NCBI GenBank assembly: GCA_030538215.1
Contig: JAUNUM010000003.1
Span: 1-64,000, forward strand
Source: Bacteroidia bacterium
Lineage (GTDB): Bacteria; Bacteroidota; Bacteroidia; Bacteroidales; Dysgonomonadaceae
Direction of reading: 5' to 3'
Length of the DNA stretch: 64,000 bases
Of the stretch, positions 34,274 through 43,691 are shown in pieces. Within the stretch, counting starts at the first letter, position 1. Each line of letters starts with the position of its first letter. The notes beneath the pieces are model-generated. The model was not told the origin of the DNA. It ran no database searches and was given only the letters and a program-made list of their open reading frames with translations. The translations under genes were made by a program, and so were the position numbers.

Positions 34274-37200
34274 ATGATTAAAAAGATGAAGTTTTTAGCA
34301 GTAGCTTTTTTCTTGATGCTTGCTACTGTAATACAAGCTCAGGTAACTACATCGAGCATGAGTGGTCGGATTACCGACAGTGAAGGAGCCGTAATTGGTG
34401 CAACTGTTGTTGCTACACACGTGCCTTCGGGGACAACATACGGAACCGTTACCAATATGGATGGACGTTATAACTTAAACGGTATGCGTGTTGGAGGACC
34501 GTACACTGTTGAGATTTCGTATATTGGATATGGAAAAAATACAACTGGAGATATTACATTAAGCTTAGGAGAAAACTATGCACATAATGTTGTGATGCAA
34601 GAAGAAGCTACAACACTTGGAGAAGTGGTAGTAACTGGTAAAGCTACCCGATTTTCTTCTGAAAGAACGGGAGCGGCAACTAATATTTCTACTTCACAAA
34701 TTACAACAATGCCGACTATAAATAGAGATATTACGGATATTACAAGATTATCTCCATTTGCAGGTTCGGGCATGAGTATTGCCGGGGGCGACGGACGTTC
34801 AACGAACTTTACGTTAAACGGTGCTAACTTTAATAATAACTTTGGATTGAGTGATAGATTGCCTGGTGGCGGAAGCCCGATTTCAGTGGATGCCATTGAG
34901 GAAGTACAGATAGTAGTTGCTCCTTACGATGTGCGCCAAACTAATTTTATAGGTGGTGGAGTAAATGCCGTAACCAAATCAGGAACAAATACTTTCAGAG
35001 GTTCTGCTTACAGCTATTTTAACAATCAAGATATGCGTGGGAATAGAATCGGTAATACTGATTTTGGTGTACGTTCAAAAGAGTCGAAAACTATTTATGG
35101 CGTAACGCTGGGAGGTCCCATCATCAAAAATAAATTGTTCTTTTTTGTGAGTGGCGAAATGGAAAAACGCCCTGGTCAGGTAGTAACATGGCGTCCGTCT
35201 GAAAACGGAACTGCCGATGTAAATAACAGTATTTCGCGTGTAAAAAAATCAGACATGGATGCCGTTAAAAAACACTTAATGGACAATTACGGATATGATG
35301 CAGGATCTTATAATGATTATCCTGGAGATGAGAGTAATAAAAAGTTTTTAGGACAAGTTGATTGGAACATAAATAATGCAAATCGCTTGAGACTTACATA
35401 TAATTACACGAAAAATGAAACTTGGATTCCCACTAATGGAAACTCTATGATGGGAACACGTGTTCCGAGTGGTGCGGGATATGCTCGTATTTCAGAGCGA
35501 GGAATGGCGTTTTCCAATGCTATTTATTCGATGGAAAATACAATAAACTCGGTTACTGCAGAGCTAAACAGTCGTTTTAGTAACAAAGCATCCAATCAAT
35601 TTTTGGCAACTTATACCAAAATAAAAGATATGCGTGGTTCAAAATCTACTCCCTTCCCTTTTATTGATATTCTTGCCGGGAGACAAGTAGATGGAACTCC
35701 GATTTTAGAGCCTTATATATCCGCCGGTTATGAACTATACTCTTGGAATAACGGTGTAAACAACACGGTACTTACATTTACCGATAACTTTACTCTATAT
35801 ATGGAAAAGCATAAGCTTACAGCAGGACTAAGTTATGAATATCAAATGGCAAATAATGCATTTATGCGTACAGGTACAGGCTATTATCGTTATGCAAGCG
35901 TAGATGACTTTTTGAACAAAAAAGCACCAATAGATTTCTCCTTGACATATGGATATGGAGGTAAAACAAATCCAGCTGCAGAAGTAGCTTTTCATCAAAT
36001 AGGAGCTTATGTGCAAGATGAATGGAATGCTACAGACAAATTGAAGCTAACATTAGGGATTCGTGCAGACAATATCACTTATGTAAACAATTTGTTGAGA
36101 AATAATGCTATTTACGATTTAGATTTTGGTGGAAAAAAAATAGATACTGGGAAATGGCCTACTTCTAAGATTCAATTTTCACCTCGCCTTGGCTTCACAT
36201 ACGATATATTGGGAGACCAATCTATTAAACTAAGAGGAGGAACCGGCTTGTTTGCTGGAAGGCTGCCATTGGTGTTCTTTACCAATATGCCCACTAACTC
36301 CGGAATGATTCAAGGCTTCAGACAGTTAAATACTACGTATAGTAATAACAAAATAGCATCAGTTGATCCGAAATTAGCATTACTGGAAGGTGGCATAATT
36401 ACTGACATAAACGAAATGGTGAAAAAATTAGATTTGCCAGCCGATATTACACCCGAGACAGGAGAGTTGCCGAGTGAGATAAATGCTGTTGATCCTAATT
36501 TTAAAATGCCTCAAGTGTGGAAAAGCTCTTTAGCTATTGATTATCAGCTGCCCACATCATTCCCATTCGCAATTACAATAGAGGGTATTTTCACTAAAAG
36601 CATCAATGATGTTATGCTTAAAAACTATAACTGGCGAGAGCCAGATGGAACATGGAGTCATTTTAGCGGTTCAGATAATAGATACATTTATCCGGCTATT
36701 GCTGCTATCAGATATTATAGGCAAAACGCATTTGTTCTTTCTAATACCAGCAAAGGTTGGAGCGCTATTGGTAACATAACGGTAACAGCTGAACCCGTAA
36801 AAGATCTGAATTTAATGGCAGCATATACTATTACCGAACTAAAAGAGATTACGGGAATGCCTGGAAGTCAAGCGAGCTCGGCTTATGGAAATTTAGTTGC
36901 TATAAACGGTCCCCATCTTCCCCAGTTACAACGTTCACAGTATGTTGTACCTCACAAAGTGATTGCCTCTGCTTCTTATAAACTACCGTGGAATATAGGT
37001 AACTTTAATTCGGCTACTTTTATAAGTCTATTTTATTCAGGGTATTCTGGGTCAAATTACAGTTATATGTACACAAATGATATGAATCAGGATGGTTACA
37101 ATAACGATTTGATTTATATACCAAAAGAAAGAGGTGATATAAAATTTATATCGAAAGAAGATGAAGATGCATTTTTTAAATTTATGGAACAAGATAAATA

Positions 37201-37567
37201 TTTAAGTGCAAACAAAGGTAAATATGCTGAGGGATATGCTGCACGTACACCTTGGGTACATAATTTTGACTTAAGAGTTGCTCGTGAATATTATATAAAA
37301 GTAGGAAAAAACACCAACACCTTGCAATTCAGTTTAGATTTTCTTAATGTAGGAAACTTATTGAATACGAAATGGGGCGTTGCAAAAAATGCCCGTCCAT
37401 CGAACTTTGGCAGAATCATGAAGTACGAATCGCGTGATGCGAATAATGTTCCCACGTTTTCTTTTAATAAAGTGAACAAAGAGTATCCAACTCAAACATT
37501 TGATATCAATTATCATTATAGTCAGACATGGAGATTGCAAGTGGGGGTAAAATACATTTTCAATTAA
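34274..37567 (+). CDS. Oar-like TonB-dependent outer-membrane protein
   Basis: A 1097-residue outer-membrane protein. Signal peptide FLAVAFFLMLATVIQAQ, then a carboxypeptidase-regulatory-like domain at about 25-110 (MSGRITDSEGAVIGATVV, GTVTNMDGRYNLNGMRVGG), a plug at about 115-250 with GDGRSTNFTLNGANFNNNFG and VEIQIVV-like DAIEEVQIVVAPYDVRQTNF, and a large barrel ending RLQVGVKYIFN. The spacing and GGVNAVTKSGTNTFRGSAY place it with Oar-like receptors rather than SusC: the SusC plug motifs are weak and no SusD follows. Substrate unknown. A single-gene unit closed by a strong terminator. Confidence 0.88.
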   Translation: MIKKMKFLAVAFFLMLATVIQAQVTTSSMSGRITDSEGAVIGATVVATHVPSGTTYGTVTNMDGRYNLNGMRVGGPYTVEISYIGYGKNTTGDITLSLGENYAHNVVMQEEATTLGEVVVTGKATRFSSERTGAATNISTSQITTMPTINRDITDITRLSPFAGSGMSIAGGDGRSTNFTLNGANFNNNFGLSDRLPGGGSPISVDAIEEVQIVVAPYDVRQTNFIGGGVNAVTKSGTNTFRGSAYSYFNNQDMRGNRIGNTDFGVRSKESKTIYGVTLGGPIIKNKLFFFVSGEMEKRPGQVVTWRPSENGTADVNNSISRVKKSDMDAVKKHLMDNYGYDAGSYNDYPGDESNKKFLGQVDWNINNANRLRLTYNYTKNETWIPTNGNSMMGTRVPSGAGYARISERGMAFSNAIYSMENTINSVTAELNSRFSNKASNQFLATYTKIKDMRGSKSTPFPFIDILAGRQVDGTPILEPYISAGYELYSWNNGVNNTVLTFTDNFTLYMEKHKLTAGLSYEYQMANNAFMRTGTGYYRYASVDDFLNKKAPIDFSLTYGYGGKTNPAAEVAFHQIGAYVQDEWNATDKLKLTLGIRADNITYVNNLLRNNAIYDLDFGGKKIDTGKWPTSKIQFSPRLGFTYDILGDQSIKLRGGTGLFAGRLPLVFFTNMPTNSGMIQGFRQLNTTYSNNKIASVDPKLALLEGGIITDINEMVKKLDLPADITPETGELPSEINAVDPNFKMPQVWKSSLAIDYQLPTSFPFAITIEGIFTKSINDVMLKNYNWREPDGTWSHFSGSDNRYIYPAIAAIRYYRQNAFVLSNTSKGWSAIGNITVTAEPVKDLNLMAAYTITELKEITGMPGSQASSAYGNLVAINGPHLPQLQRSQYVVPHKVIASASYKLPWNIGNFNSATFISLFYSGYSGSNYSYMYTNDMNQDGYNNDLIYIPKERGDIKFISKEDEDAFFKFMEQDKYLSANKGKYAEGYAARTPWVHNFDLRVAREYYIKVGKNTNTLQFSLDFLNVGNLLNTKWGVAKNARPSNFGRIMKYESRDANNVPTFSFNKVNKEYPTQTFDINYHYSQTWRLQVGVKYIFN

Positions 37568-37586
37568 AAACGTTAAAAACTTTTAT

Positions 37587-37621
37587 AAAAAGTGTCTCAT
37601 TTTCCGGTGAGACACTTTTTT
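37587..37621 (+). terminator. Strong terminator after the Oar-like gene
   Basis: AAAAAGTGTCTCA (37587-37599) pairs perfectly with TGAGACACTTTTT (37608-37620) around an 8-base loop, ending in a T run. It can work in both directions. Confidence 0.9.
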
Positions 37622-37694
37622 GTTATAATTTTGAACAAACTCGCTTGTAAATCGTTATCTAATAGATTTATGTCTAACTTAAAACAAGTCAATC

Positions 37695-38027
37695 ATGGGA
37701 AAATTTGTTATCAGCACCAGAAAAAATGGTGAATTTCAATTCAATCTTAAAGCCGGAAACGGGCAAGTGATTTTAGCAAGCGAAGGCTACACTACAAAAG
37801 CAGCATGCTTAAACGGCGTAGAATCGGTAAAGAAAAATTCGCAAACCGAAGCTCGCTTCGAAAAATTAGTAGCCAAAAACGGTAAGTTTTATTTCAATCT
37901 GAAAGCTACCAACGGTCAAATAATCGGAACCAGCGAAATGTACGAAACCGAAGCTTCGAGAGATAACGGCATCAAATCCGTTCAAACCAACGCTCCCGAT
38001 GCCGAAGTGGATGACCAAACAGTTTAA
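37695..38027 (+). CDS. DUF1508 (YegP-like) two-repeat protein
   Basis: A 110-residue protein made of two DUF1508 repeats: GKFVISTRKNGEFQFNLKAG at residues 2-21 and NGKFYFNLKATNGQIIGTSE at about 62-81, each followed by a (A/S)xxNGxxSVxxN(S/A) helix. YegP-like proteins are small, soluble and without known function; stress induction is sometimes reported. Its own terminator lies 20 bases downstream, and the previous terminator is upstream, so it is a single-gene unit. Confidence 0.85.
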   Translation: MGKFVISTRKNGEFQFNLKAGNGQVILASEGYTTKAACLNGVESVKKNSQTEARFEKLVAKNGKFYFNLKATNGQIIGTSEMYETEASRDNGIKSVQTNAPDAEVDDQTV

Positions 38028-38046
38028 AAAATTAAGATTAAAGAAA

Positions 38047-38088
38047 ACTCCCTGCCTGAATTTAGAAATTAGTGCAGGGAGTTTTTTT
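38047..38088 (+). terminator. Terminator after the DUF1508 gene
   Basis: ACTCCCTGC (38047-38055) pairs with GCAGGGAGT (38074-38082) and is followed by seven T. Confidence 0.88.
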
Positions 38089-38120
38089 ATTTCGGATAAT
38101 AAGTAGTGGTCAGAATTTAG

Positions 38121-38240
38121 TTTATATTATTATCAGAAGTGCTATAAGCAAAAACAAATTTTTGCACTTAATAATATAAACCATTAAGAAGTTAAGACTA
38201 AAAAAGATAAGACTTAACTTTCTTAATTTCTTAATGGTTT
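38121..38240. repeat. Two adjoining long perfect hairpins
   Basis: Hairpin 1: TTTATATTATTA (38121-38132) and TAATAATATAAA (38169-38180), with an inner AAGTGC/GCACTT stem. Hairpin 2: AAACCATTAAGAA (38178-38190) and TTCTTAATGGTTT (38228-38240), with an inner GTTAAG/CTTAAC stem. The two share AAA. The block is non-coding, between two plus-strand genes. No other gene is seen in 38089-38480. Confidence 0.75.
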
Positions 38241-38451
38241 CAGAAAGAGAATGAAAAAATAAATCGTATCGATTTATTTATGAATACTACAAACTGCTTT
38301 GTGCTTAAGTACTTACGTTCATTAAAATTAGACTATTTCTCGCTATGGCAAAGCCTTAAACAAGTTTAGCTTTGCTCATTTAGTTTAACGAAATAGTTCT
38401 ACTTCCCTCTGTTTTTTCTTTATTGAAGATTAAACAAACGCCGAAATTGAT

Positions 38452-38459
38452 TAACTTTG
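38452..38459 (+). promoter_or_regulatory. -7 box before the CDF exporter
   Basis: TAACTTTG fits TAnnTTTG, 22 bases before the start at 38481. The -33 element is unclear. Confidence 0.5.
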
Positions 38460-38480
38460 CACTACTTTTGTTAAAAATAA

Positions 38481-39413
38481 ATGAAGCCCCGATCACTAAA
38501 AAAATTCATCTACTTATCTATCGCGGCAGCGGTGGTAACCATCGGTTTGAAGTTTATTGCTTATTTCAAAACCGGCTCTATGGGATTTTTCTCCGATGCA
38601 TTGGAGTCTTTTGTGAATCTTTTTGCGGCTATTGTTGCGCTAATTCTACTGCATATTTCTGAAAAACCTGCCGATAAAGGGCATGAATACGGCCACGGAA
38701 AAGCCGAATATTTTTCGAGCGCCATTGAAGGAGCTCTTATTCTAATTGCTGCTTTTAGCATTATTTACACATCAATTCCGCGAATTATTAATCCGCAACC
38801 GTTAGAAAATCTTGGTATTGGAGCATTGTTTTCGTTTGGCGCCACGTTGGTAAATCTATTTGTTGGGCTCACTTTAATCCAAAATGGGAAAAAGCACAAA
38901 TCCATAGTGCTTGAAGCAGACGGAAAACATCTGATGACCGATGTTTGGACTTCTGTGGGAGTTATCGCGGGTATTTTAGTGGTTAAATTTACAGGACTTT
39001 CGGTTCTTGACCCGATAATTGCAATTATTGTAGCCCTAAATATTGTTTACGCGGGATATAAACTAATCAGCCGATCGGCAAGTGGATTGATGGATGCTGC
39101 CATTCCCCAAGAAGAAATTAAACAGATTACAGACTATTTTGATTCTCTAAAAGAAAAAAATATCGATTATCACTCGTTACTTACACGACAGGCCGGACAC
39201 CGAAAATTTATTTCGTTTCACTTGTTGGTTCCCGGAAAATGGACGGTGAAAGAAGGGCACGACTATGCCGAAGAAATTGAGCAACATATCGAAACCATGT
39301 TCGATGATATAGTGACTGTTACCACTCACATTGAACCGATTGAAGATCCTAAATCGTTCAATGATATTGGAATTGACAGATTGAATTACTCCGACAAGTA
39401 TGATGCTAAGTAA
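38481..39413 (+). CDS. Cation diffusion facilitator (CDF) metal exporter
   Basis: A 310-residue membrane transporter that exports divalent metals in exchange for protons. Six membrane helices occupy residues about 10-205. Metal-binding motifs are FSDALESFVNL in helix 2 and HLMTDVWTS in helix 5, with the cytoplasmic loop HEYGHGKAEYFSS between. The cytoplasmic domain from about 210 carries HLLVPGKWTVKEGHDYAEEIE and VTVTTHIEP. The metal (zinc, iron, manganese, cobalt) cannot be told from sequence alone. A long repeat begins exactly at its stop codon. Confidence 0.9.
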   Translation: MKPRSLKKFIYLSIAAAVVTIGLKFIAYFKTGSMGFFSDALESFVNLFAAIVALILLHISEKPADKGHEYGHGKAEYFSSAIEGALILIAAFSIIYTSIPRIINPQPLENLGIGALFSFGATLVNLFVGLTLIQNGKKHKSIVLEADGKHLMTDVWTSVGVIAGILVVKFTGLSVLDPIIAIIVALNIVYAGYKLISRSASGLMDAAIPQEEIKQITDYFDSLKEKNIDYHSLLTRQAGHRKFISFHLLVPGKWTVKEGHDYAEEIEQHIETMFDDIVTVTTHIEPIEDPKSFNDIGIDRLNYSDKYDAK

Positions 39414-39671
39414 ATGATAAAAATTATTAGAACATTTCCCATTGATAGCGCTTACGCGATAGATTCAGTTTGTAAAACTGAATGGATAGACTCACTTCGT
39501 TCGTGATAGAGTCGTGACGTTGAATACATTGAAATACTTTCCGCGTATCAGCGTAGCTCTCACGTGCGAAGCGCTAATCCGTCAAAAGTCGGACACGATC
39601 CGTCAAAAATCGGACACAGTCGCCGCAAGCTTATCAGATTAAAATATTCATTAAATTATTCAATGAACTTA
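39407..39671. repeat. Long dispersed repeat, copy B (265 bp)
   Basis: Full-length relative of 13733-13976. It carries an extra 21-base unit: TCCGTCAAAAGTCGGACAC at 39578-39596 is followed by TCCGTCAAAAATCGGACAC at 39599-39617. Its left edge overlaps the last bases of the CDF gene including the stop codon, its right edge stops just before the stop of the minus-strand gene at 39680. Confidence 0.8.
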
Positions 39672-39679
39672 ATACTTGA

Positions 39680-40375
39680 TTATCTTACTTTTGAAAACCT
39701 ACTCATCAAGAAATCTCCCGGTATCAACACGCTTTTCAATTTACTATCCGAATCTACCATCATAAAAAAGTCGGACGTTAAGTTATTATCTTTCAATTTC
39801 AGAAAATTATTCTCTTTTTTCCATCTCCCATTGGAAAGCTCCAACGAATAAAACTTAATTGAATAAGTTCCGTTTTCATTTGCATTAAAGGTGAAGTTTG
39901 GGTTGAAATCAGATTGATAAAAGCCTTTTTTGAAGTTGTTTTTATCGTTTGTTATTTTTTCTCTGTATTTAAGCAGATCTTGATGCGATAAAAAATTGTC
40001 TAAAACAGATAGTGGTGAAGACGGTTTTTGAGAATTTCTTACAAAATAGTTCATTTGCATCCATCCGAATCCATCTTTTACCATAAATACTTTATTGTCC
40101 GATACAGGTTCTAAAGTTATTACATAATCGTTTGTACTATCCGTTAATTTGTAATCACCGTTATTTTTAATTTCATATTTTCCAAAAGATAAAACCTGAG
40201 ACATCATCAGGTCGGGAGCATTTTTGTAGCTCAATTTTATCAGGTATTTTCCATGGCTAAATATATCCAAGTAGCAGTTTAAATCGCTATTTGTCAATTG
40301 CAGAGCATACGACTGGGCATTAGCTGTAAAAAATGTGGAAAGAATTAATAATAGAGATAACGACAACTTTTTCAT
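39680..40375 (-). CDS. Secreted protein of unknown function
   Basis: A 231-residue protein I do not recognise. It has a signal peptide (LSLSLLLILSTFFTANA) and a mature part rich in lysine, asparagine and aromatic residues, probably beta-rich: LSYKNAPDLMMSQVLSFGKYEIKNNGDYKL and ITLEPVSDNKVFMVKDGFGWMQM in succession. No lipobox and no catalytic motif. The C-terminal half (NFTFNANENGTYSIKF, SLELSNGRWKKENNFLKLKD) reads like a lipocalin- or META-type scaffold, but that is a guess. It lies downstream of the V-ATPase operon terminator. Confidence 0.6.
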   Translation of the reverse strand: MKKLSLSLLLILSTFFTANAQSYALQLTNSDLNCYLDIFSHGKYLIKLSYKNAPDLMMSQVLSFGKYEIKNNGDYKLTDSTNDYVITLEPVSDNKVFMVKDGFGWMQMNYFVRNSQKPSSPLSVLDNFLSHQDLLKYREKITNDKNNFKKGFYQSDFNPNFTFNANENGTYSIKFYSLELSNGRWKKENNFLKLKDNNLTSDFFMMVDSDSKLKSVLIPGDFLMSRFSKVR

Positions 40376-40438
40376 CTGTTTGGGTTGTTGATTTTCTACT
40401 CAGACTCTGCTTTTATCAATTAGATTAATTGGATAACA

Positions 40439-40475
40439 AAAAAAGACTATCTTTATTACAAGAATAGTCTTTTTT
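40439..40475 (-). terminator. V-ATPase operon terminator
   Basis: On the minus strand AAAAAAGACTAT (40475-40464) pairs with ATAGTCTTTTTT (40450-40439). It lies 20 bases beyond the ntpK stop. A third AATAGTCTTTTTT copy sits at 40486-40498, at the ntpK stop itself. Confidence 0.85.
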
Positions 40476-40495
40476 GAGAATAAAAATAGTCTTTT

Positions 40496-40996
<501 letters not shown>

Positions 40997-42814
40997 TTAT
41001 TTTCTAAAAGGATTAAATTTCTTGCCACCACCTTCAAATTCCGAATTTTTGTAAAACTCCACAAATGTAAGGCGGATAGGGTGGACGATAGCGCCCAAAA
41101 CATTCATAAAAATATTAATGGCATGACCTATCAAGAATATTAAAATATAAACAATCGGTTTCCCAATTGCGCTATCGGGGCTCATTCCGTCTGCCAGGCT
41201 GTTAAATACACTGGCTAAAATTCCTCCCGATAATCCCAAAGCGAATAAGCGTACGTAGGACAAAACATCACCTAATAATCCTGTGGCGGTTCCGTATGTT
41301 TCCCATAATCCCAAGCCGAAATTCATAAATGGATTCTTGTCGGGTGCGTTATAGAAGAAAATCAGAATCAACGCGGGAATAGCAATTATCAGATGAAGGG
41401 TGCCAAACATAGGCATAGCCTTAGGTAACAAGGCGGCTATACAGATACTTACCAAAAAAATTATCCATGCGATAGTTGATAAAGCATATTTAAATCCATG
41501 CTGTTTGGCGCGGTTGGCTGCTTTCATTCCCATACCAAATAGAATTTGAATAACTCCCAGCGCGAGAGAAAGCGTAAACATTTGGTTGTTATTGAAGAAA
41601 ACCTTGTTTTTTATCGCTTGTATAAAAGGTACGTCGATATCGTAGAGGCTGAATCCGAAAAAACCACCTGTCAGTAATCCACATACCATAGTAGATGCTC
41701 CCAAGACTTGAACCAATGAAATGACGGCTCTTGCCGTGGAATTTAATTTGGCTTTGAGTAGTATTTTCGCAACAGCTCCTACTAACAACAGGAAAAGACC
41801 GTATCCTATATCGCCCAACGATAATCCGAAGAATATCATATAAAAAGGAGCAAAGTAGGGTGTCAGGTCTATTTCGTTGTATTTGGGCAGCATATACATT
41901 TCGGCAATAGGCTCGAAGAGACGTGCAAACTTGTTGTTTTTAAACTTAATAGGTACATCGTCTTCGGGTAACGGATCCGAAATATGAAAATAAGCCGCTT
42001 TCGATTGCAAGTAATTCGAAATTTTCTCTTCATCTTCAAGCAGTGCCCAGCCTTGTAACAACAGAACTTTGTCATCGGCTAAAGCGGTGCTGCTTTGACG
42101 AACTTTGGTAAAAGTAATTTGTTGTTCGAAATCTTTTATTGCGGCATTTACCGAAGGTATATCTGCGGCAAGTAACTTTAATTTATTGTTTTGAACGTTA
42201 ATTTTTTCGCGTAGCGATTCAATAAGTTCGTTTAATGCTGAGAGTGATATTTCGGGCAATTTCACGGCTTCGTGGTTCAACTCATCGGCGATATTCGGGT
42301 TGCGAGTAACGGTTACGAAGTAGGTTTTAGAGGTTTCTTTCCTTACCACTATCGCATCGTGCAAGCGTTCCCACTCGGGGTTGTATTGATTATCGGGTAC
42401 GATAAAGAAACCTAATTCGTATCCCGCTTCTTTGAGTCGATGGATATCGTTGGGCTCAAAGTTACCCCACGGTAACAATGCTTCGCGCTCTTTCAAACTC
42501 ACCTGCAATTGCTGATTGAGTAGTGCTTTTTCGTTCTCTATTTTTTCTATCTGATCCGGAATATCTTTGCCTAAGTCAATATCGGCTTCATTCGTTATCT
42601 TTTCCGATTTCTTCTCCATTTGCTTTGTCAGTATCTTTTTTGCCTCAGATAGCTGCTTTGTCCGAGTTAAAAACTCATGAAGCTGTTCATTGCTTTCTAC
42701 CGTTTTTTGTGTTTCGGCAACATGAATCAGTCCTAACTCGCGCAAATCGTGCAAGAACAGATCGTAGTCTTTATGATAAGCAAGAAACGTTATCTTTTTC
42801 ATTTTTGCTACCAT
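40997..42814 (-). CDS. ntpI: V-type ATPase subunit I (a-like stator)
   Basis: A 605-residue two-part subunit. Residues 1 to about 310 form the cytosolic arm with coiled-coil stretches (QLSEAKKILTKQMEKKSEKI); residues about 320-605 form about seven membrane helices. LSYVRLFALGLSGGILASVFN contains the essential half-channel arginine, and the end RLTFVEFYKNSEFEGGGKKF is the conserved subunit I C-terminus. It overlaps the ntpD stop by 7 bases. Confidence 0.93.
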   Translation of the reverse strand: MVAKMKKITFLAYHKDYDLFLHDLRELGLIHVAETQKTVESNEQLHEFLTRTKQLSEAKKILTKQMEKKSEKITNEADIDLGKDIPDQIEKIENEKALLNQQLQVSLKEREALLPWGNFEPNDIHRLKEAGYELGFFIVPDNQYNPEWERLHDAIVVRKETSKTYFVTVTRNPNIADELNHEAVKLPEISLSALNELIESLREKINVQNNKLKLLAADIPSVNAAIKDFEQQITFTKVRQSSTALADDKVLLLQGWALLEDEEKISNYLQSKAAYFHISDPLPEDDVPIKFKNNKFARLFEPIAEMYMLPKYNEIDLTPYFAPFYMIFFGLSLGDIGYGLFLLLVGAVAKILLKAKLNSTARAVISLVQVLGASTMVCGLLTGGFFGFSLYDIDVPFIQAIKNKVFFNNNQMFTLSLALGVIQILFGMGMKAANRAKQHGFKYALSTIAWIIFLVSICIAALLPKAMPMFGTLHLIIAIPALILIFFYNAPDKNPFMNFGLGLWETYGTATGLLGDVLSYVRLFALGLSGGILASVFNSLADGMSPDSAIGKPIVYILIFLIGHAINIFMNVLGAIVHPIRLTFVEFYKNSEFEGGGKKFNPFRK

Positions 42815-43422
42815 ATACTTTCCTCCTCTTCTTTCTTTTTTTCTTGTAAAGCCCGCATTATCTTTTGTGACGATTTGGATAGATTTTCCTCATCTTCCAG
42901 ATAACGTTTTATTTTTAAAATAGCATCTTGATAGCCGGGAATCTGTACTTTTTCAAAGAGATTCACTTTCTGCGTGGTTTTTCTTCTGGCGTAATCCAAT
43001 CGCTGAACTCTTAGTTCGTGAAATTCGCGGCGAATTCCTATTTCAGCAAGGCGTTCCAATGTTCTCACCCCGTCTAAATACCATTTTGGACGGTTGAAAA
43101 TACTAAACGGTTTTGTTTCGAAATCTACACTGTCGAGTATAGGAATTAATACACCGGCTATTTTCTTTTTCGAAAAATGAACATCTTTTACCCGAAGAAG
43201 ACTTGCGTCAAATTCAAGCCACATTCCCATCATTTTATCGTACGATTGAATCTGGTTTTCCAGTTCTTTTTCCAGCTCGTCTATTTCATTTTTTGCCCGC
43301 TTCACTTCCATCCGCAATGCGGTTTCCTTGCTTTGCAGTGTGGGAAGCGCGCGTTCACGAATTTTCAGTTGTTTCTCCAACTGTTGGCGTGACGTTTTAT
43401 TGTATTGAAATTTTATAGCCAT
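42808..43422 (-). CDS. ntpD: V-type ATPase central-stalk subunit D
   Basis: A 204-residue protein forming a long antiparallel coiled coil, the rotor shaft inside the A3B3 head. N-terminal QLEKQLKIRERALPTLQSKETALRMEVKRA and C-terminal RRKTTQKVNLFEKVQIPGYQDAILKIKRYLED are the subunit D signature. It starts 23 bases after the unassigned open frame that separates it from ntpB. Confidence 0.93.
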   Translation of the reverse strand: MAIKFQYNKTSRQQLEKQLKIRERALPTLQSKETALRMEVKRAKNEIDELEKELENQIQSYDKMMGMWLEFDASLLRVKDVHFSKKKIAGVLIPILDSVDFETKPFSIFNRPKWYLDGVRTLERLAEIGIRREFHELRVQRLDYARRKTTQKVNLFEKVQIPGYQDAILKIKRYLEDEENLSKSSQKIMRALQEKKKEEEESIW

Positions 43423-43445
43423 ATTTTTATTCAGTAAACAATGTT

Positions 43446-43673
43446 TTACTGTTTCTTGTCTTTTCCTTCTTTTCTTTTTACGGTATGTTTTAGTTTCAGT
43501 ACTGCAAAGTTTAATTCAATACTGGTTTCCGTATCGGTTGTTATTAAATCCTGTTCTAATATTTCTGAAATTATATCTCCGCCTTTTTCCACAACCTCGT
43601 TTTTCTCGCTACCGATTAACTCGAAAATATATCCTTTCGGAAATTTTTCCGGATTATTTTTTCCGGTTGGAGA
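43446..43673 (-). CDS. Unassigned small ORF between ntpB and ntpD, no usual start codon
   Basis: On the minus strand a frame stays open for 75 codons and ends 23 bases before ntpD. It reads as coherent acidic and amphipathic protein (KGYIFELIGSEKNEVVEKGG, then ILEQDLITTDTETSIELNFA and a basic tail KRKEGKDKK). The frame has no ATG; the only GTG is in the middle and would give 48 residues. Possibilities: an ATT or other rare start, translation coupled to the overlapping end of ntpB, or a gene broken by a frameshift near 43660. I do not recognise a family. Confidence 0.4.
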   Translation of the reverse strand, partial: SPTGKNNPEKFPKGYIFELIGSEKNEVVEKGGDIISEILEQDLITTDTETSIELNFAVLKLKHTVKRKEGKDKKQ

Positions 43674-43691
43674 TTAACCAAACTGTAAACT

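Noticed and set aside
34274-37567. SusC member of a SusC/SusD polysaccharide utilisation locus
   Set aside because: The next gene is a DUF1508 protein behind a strong terminator, and no SusD-like gene is nearby.
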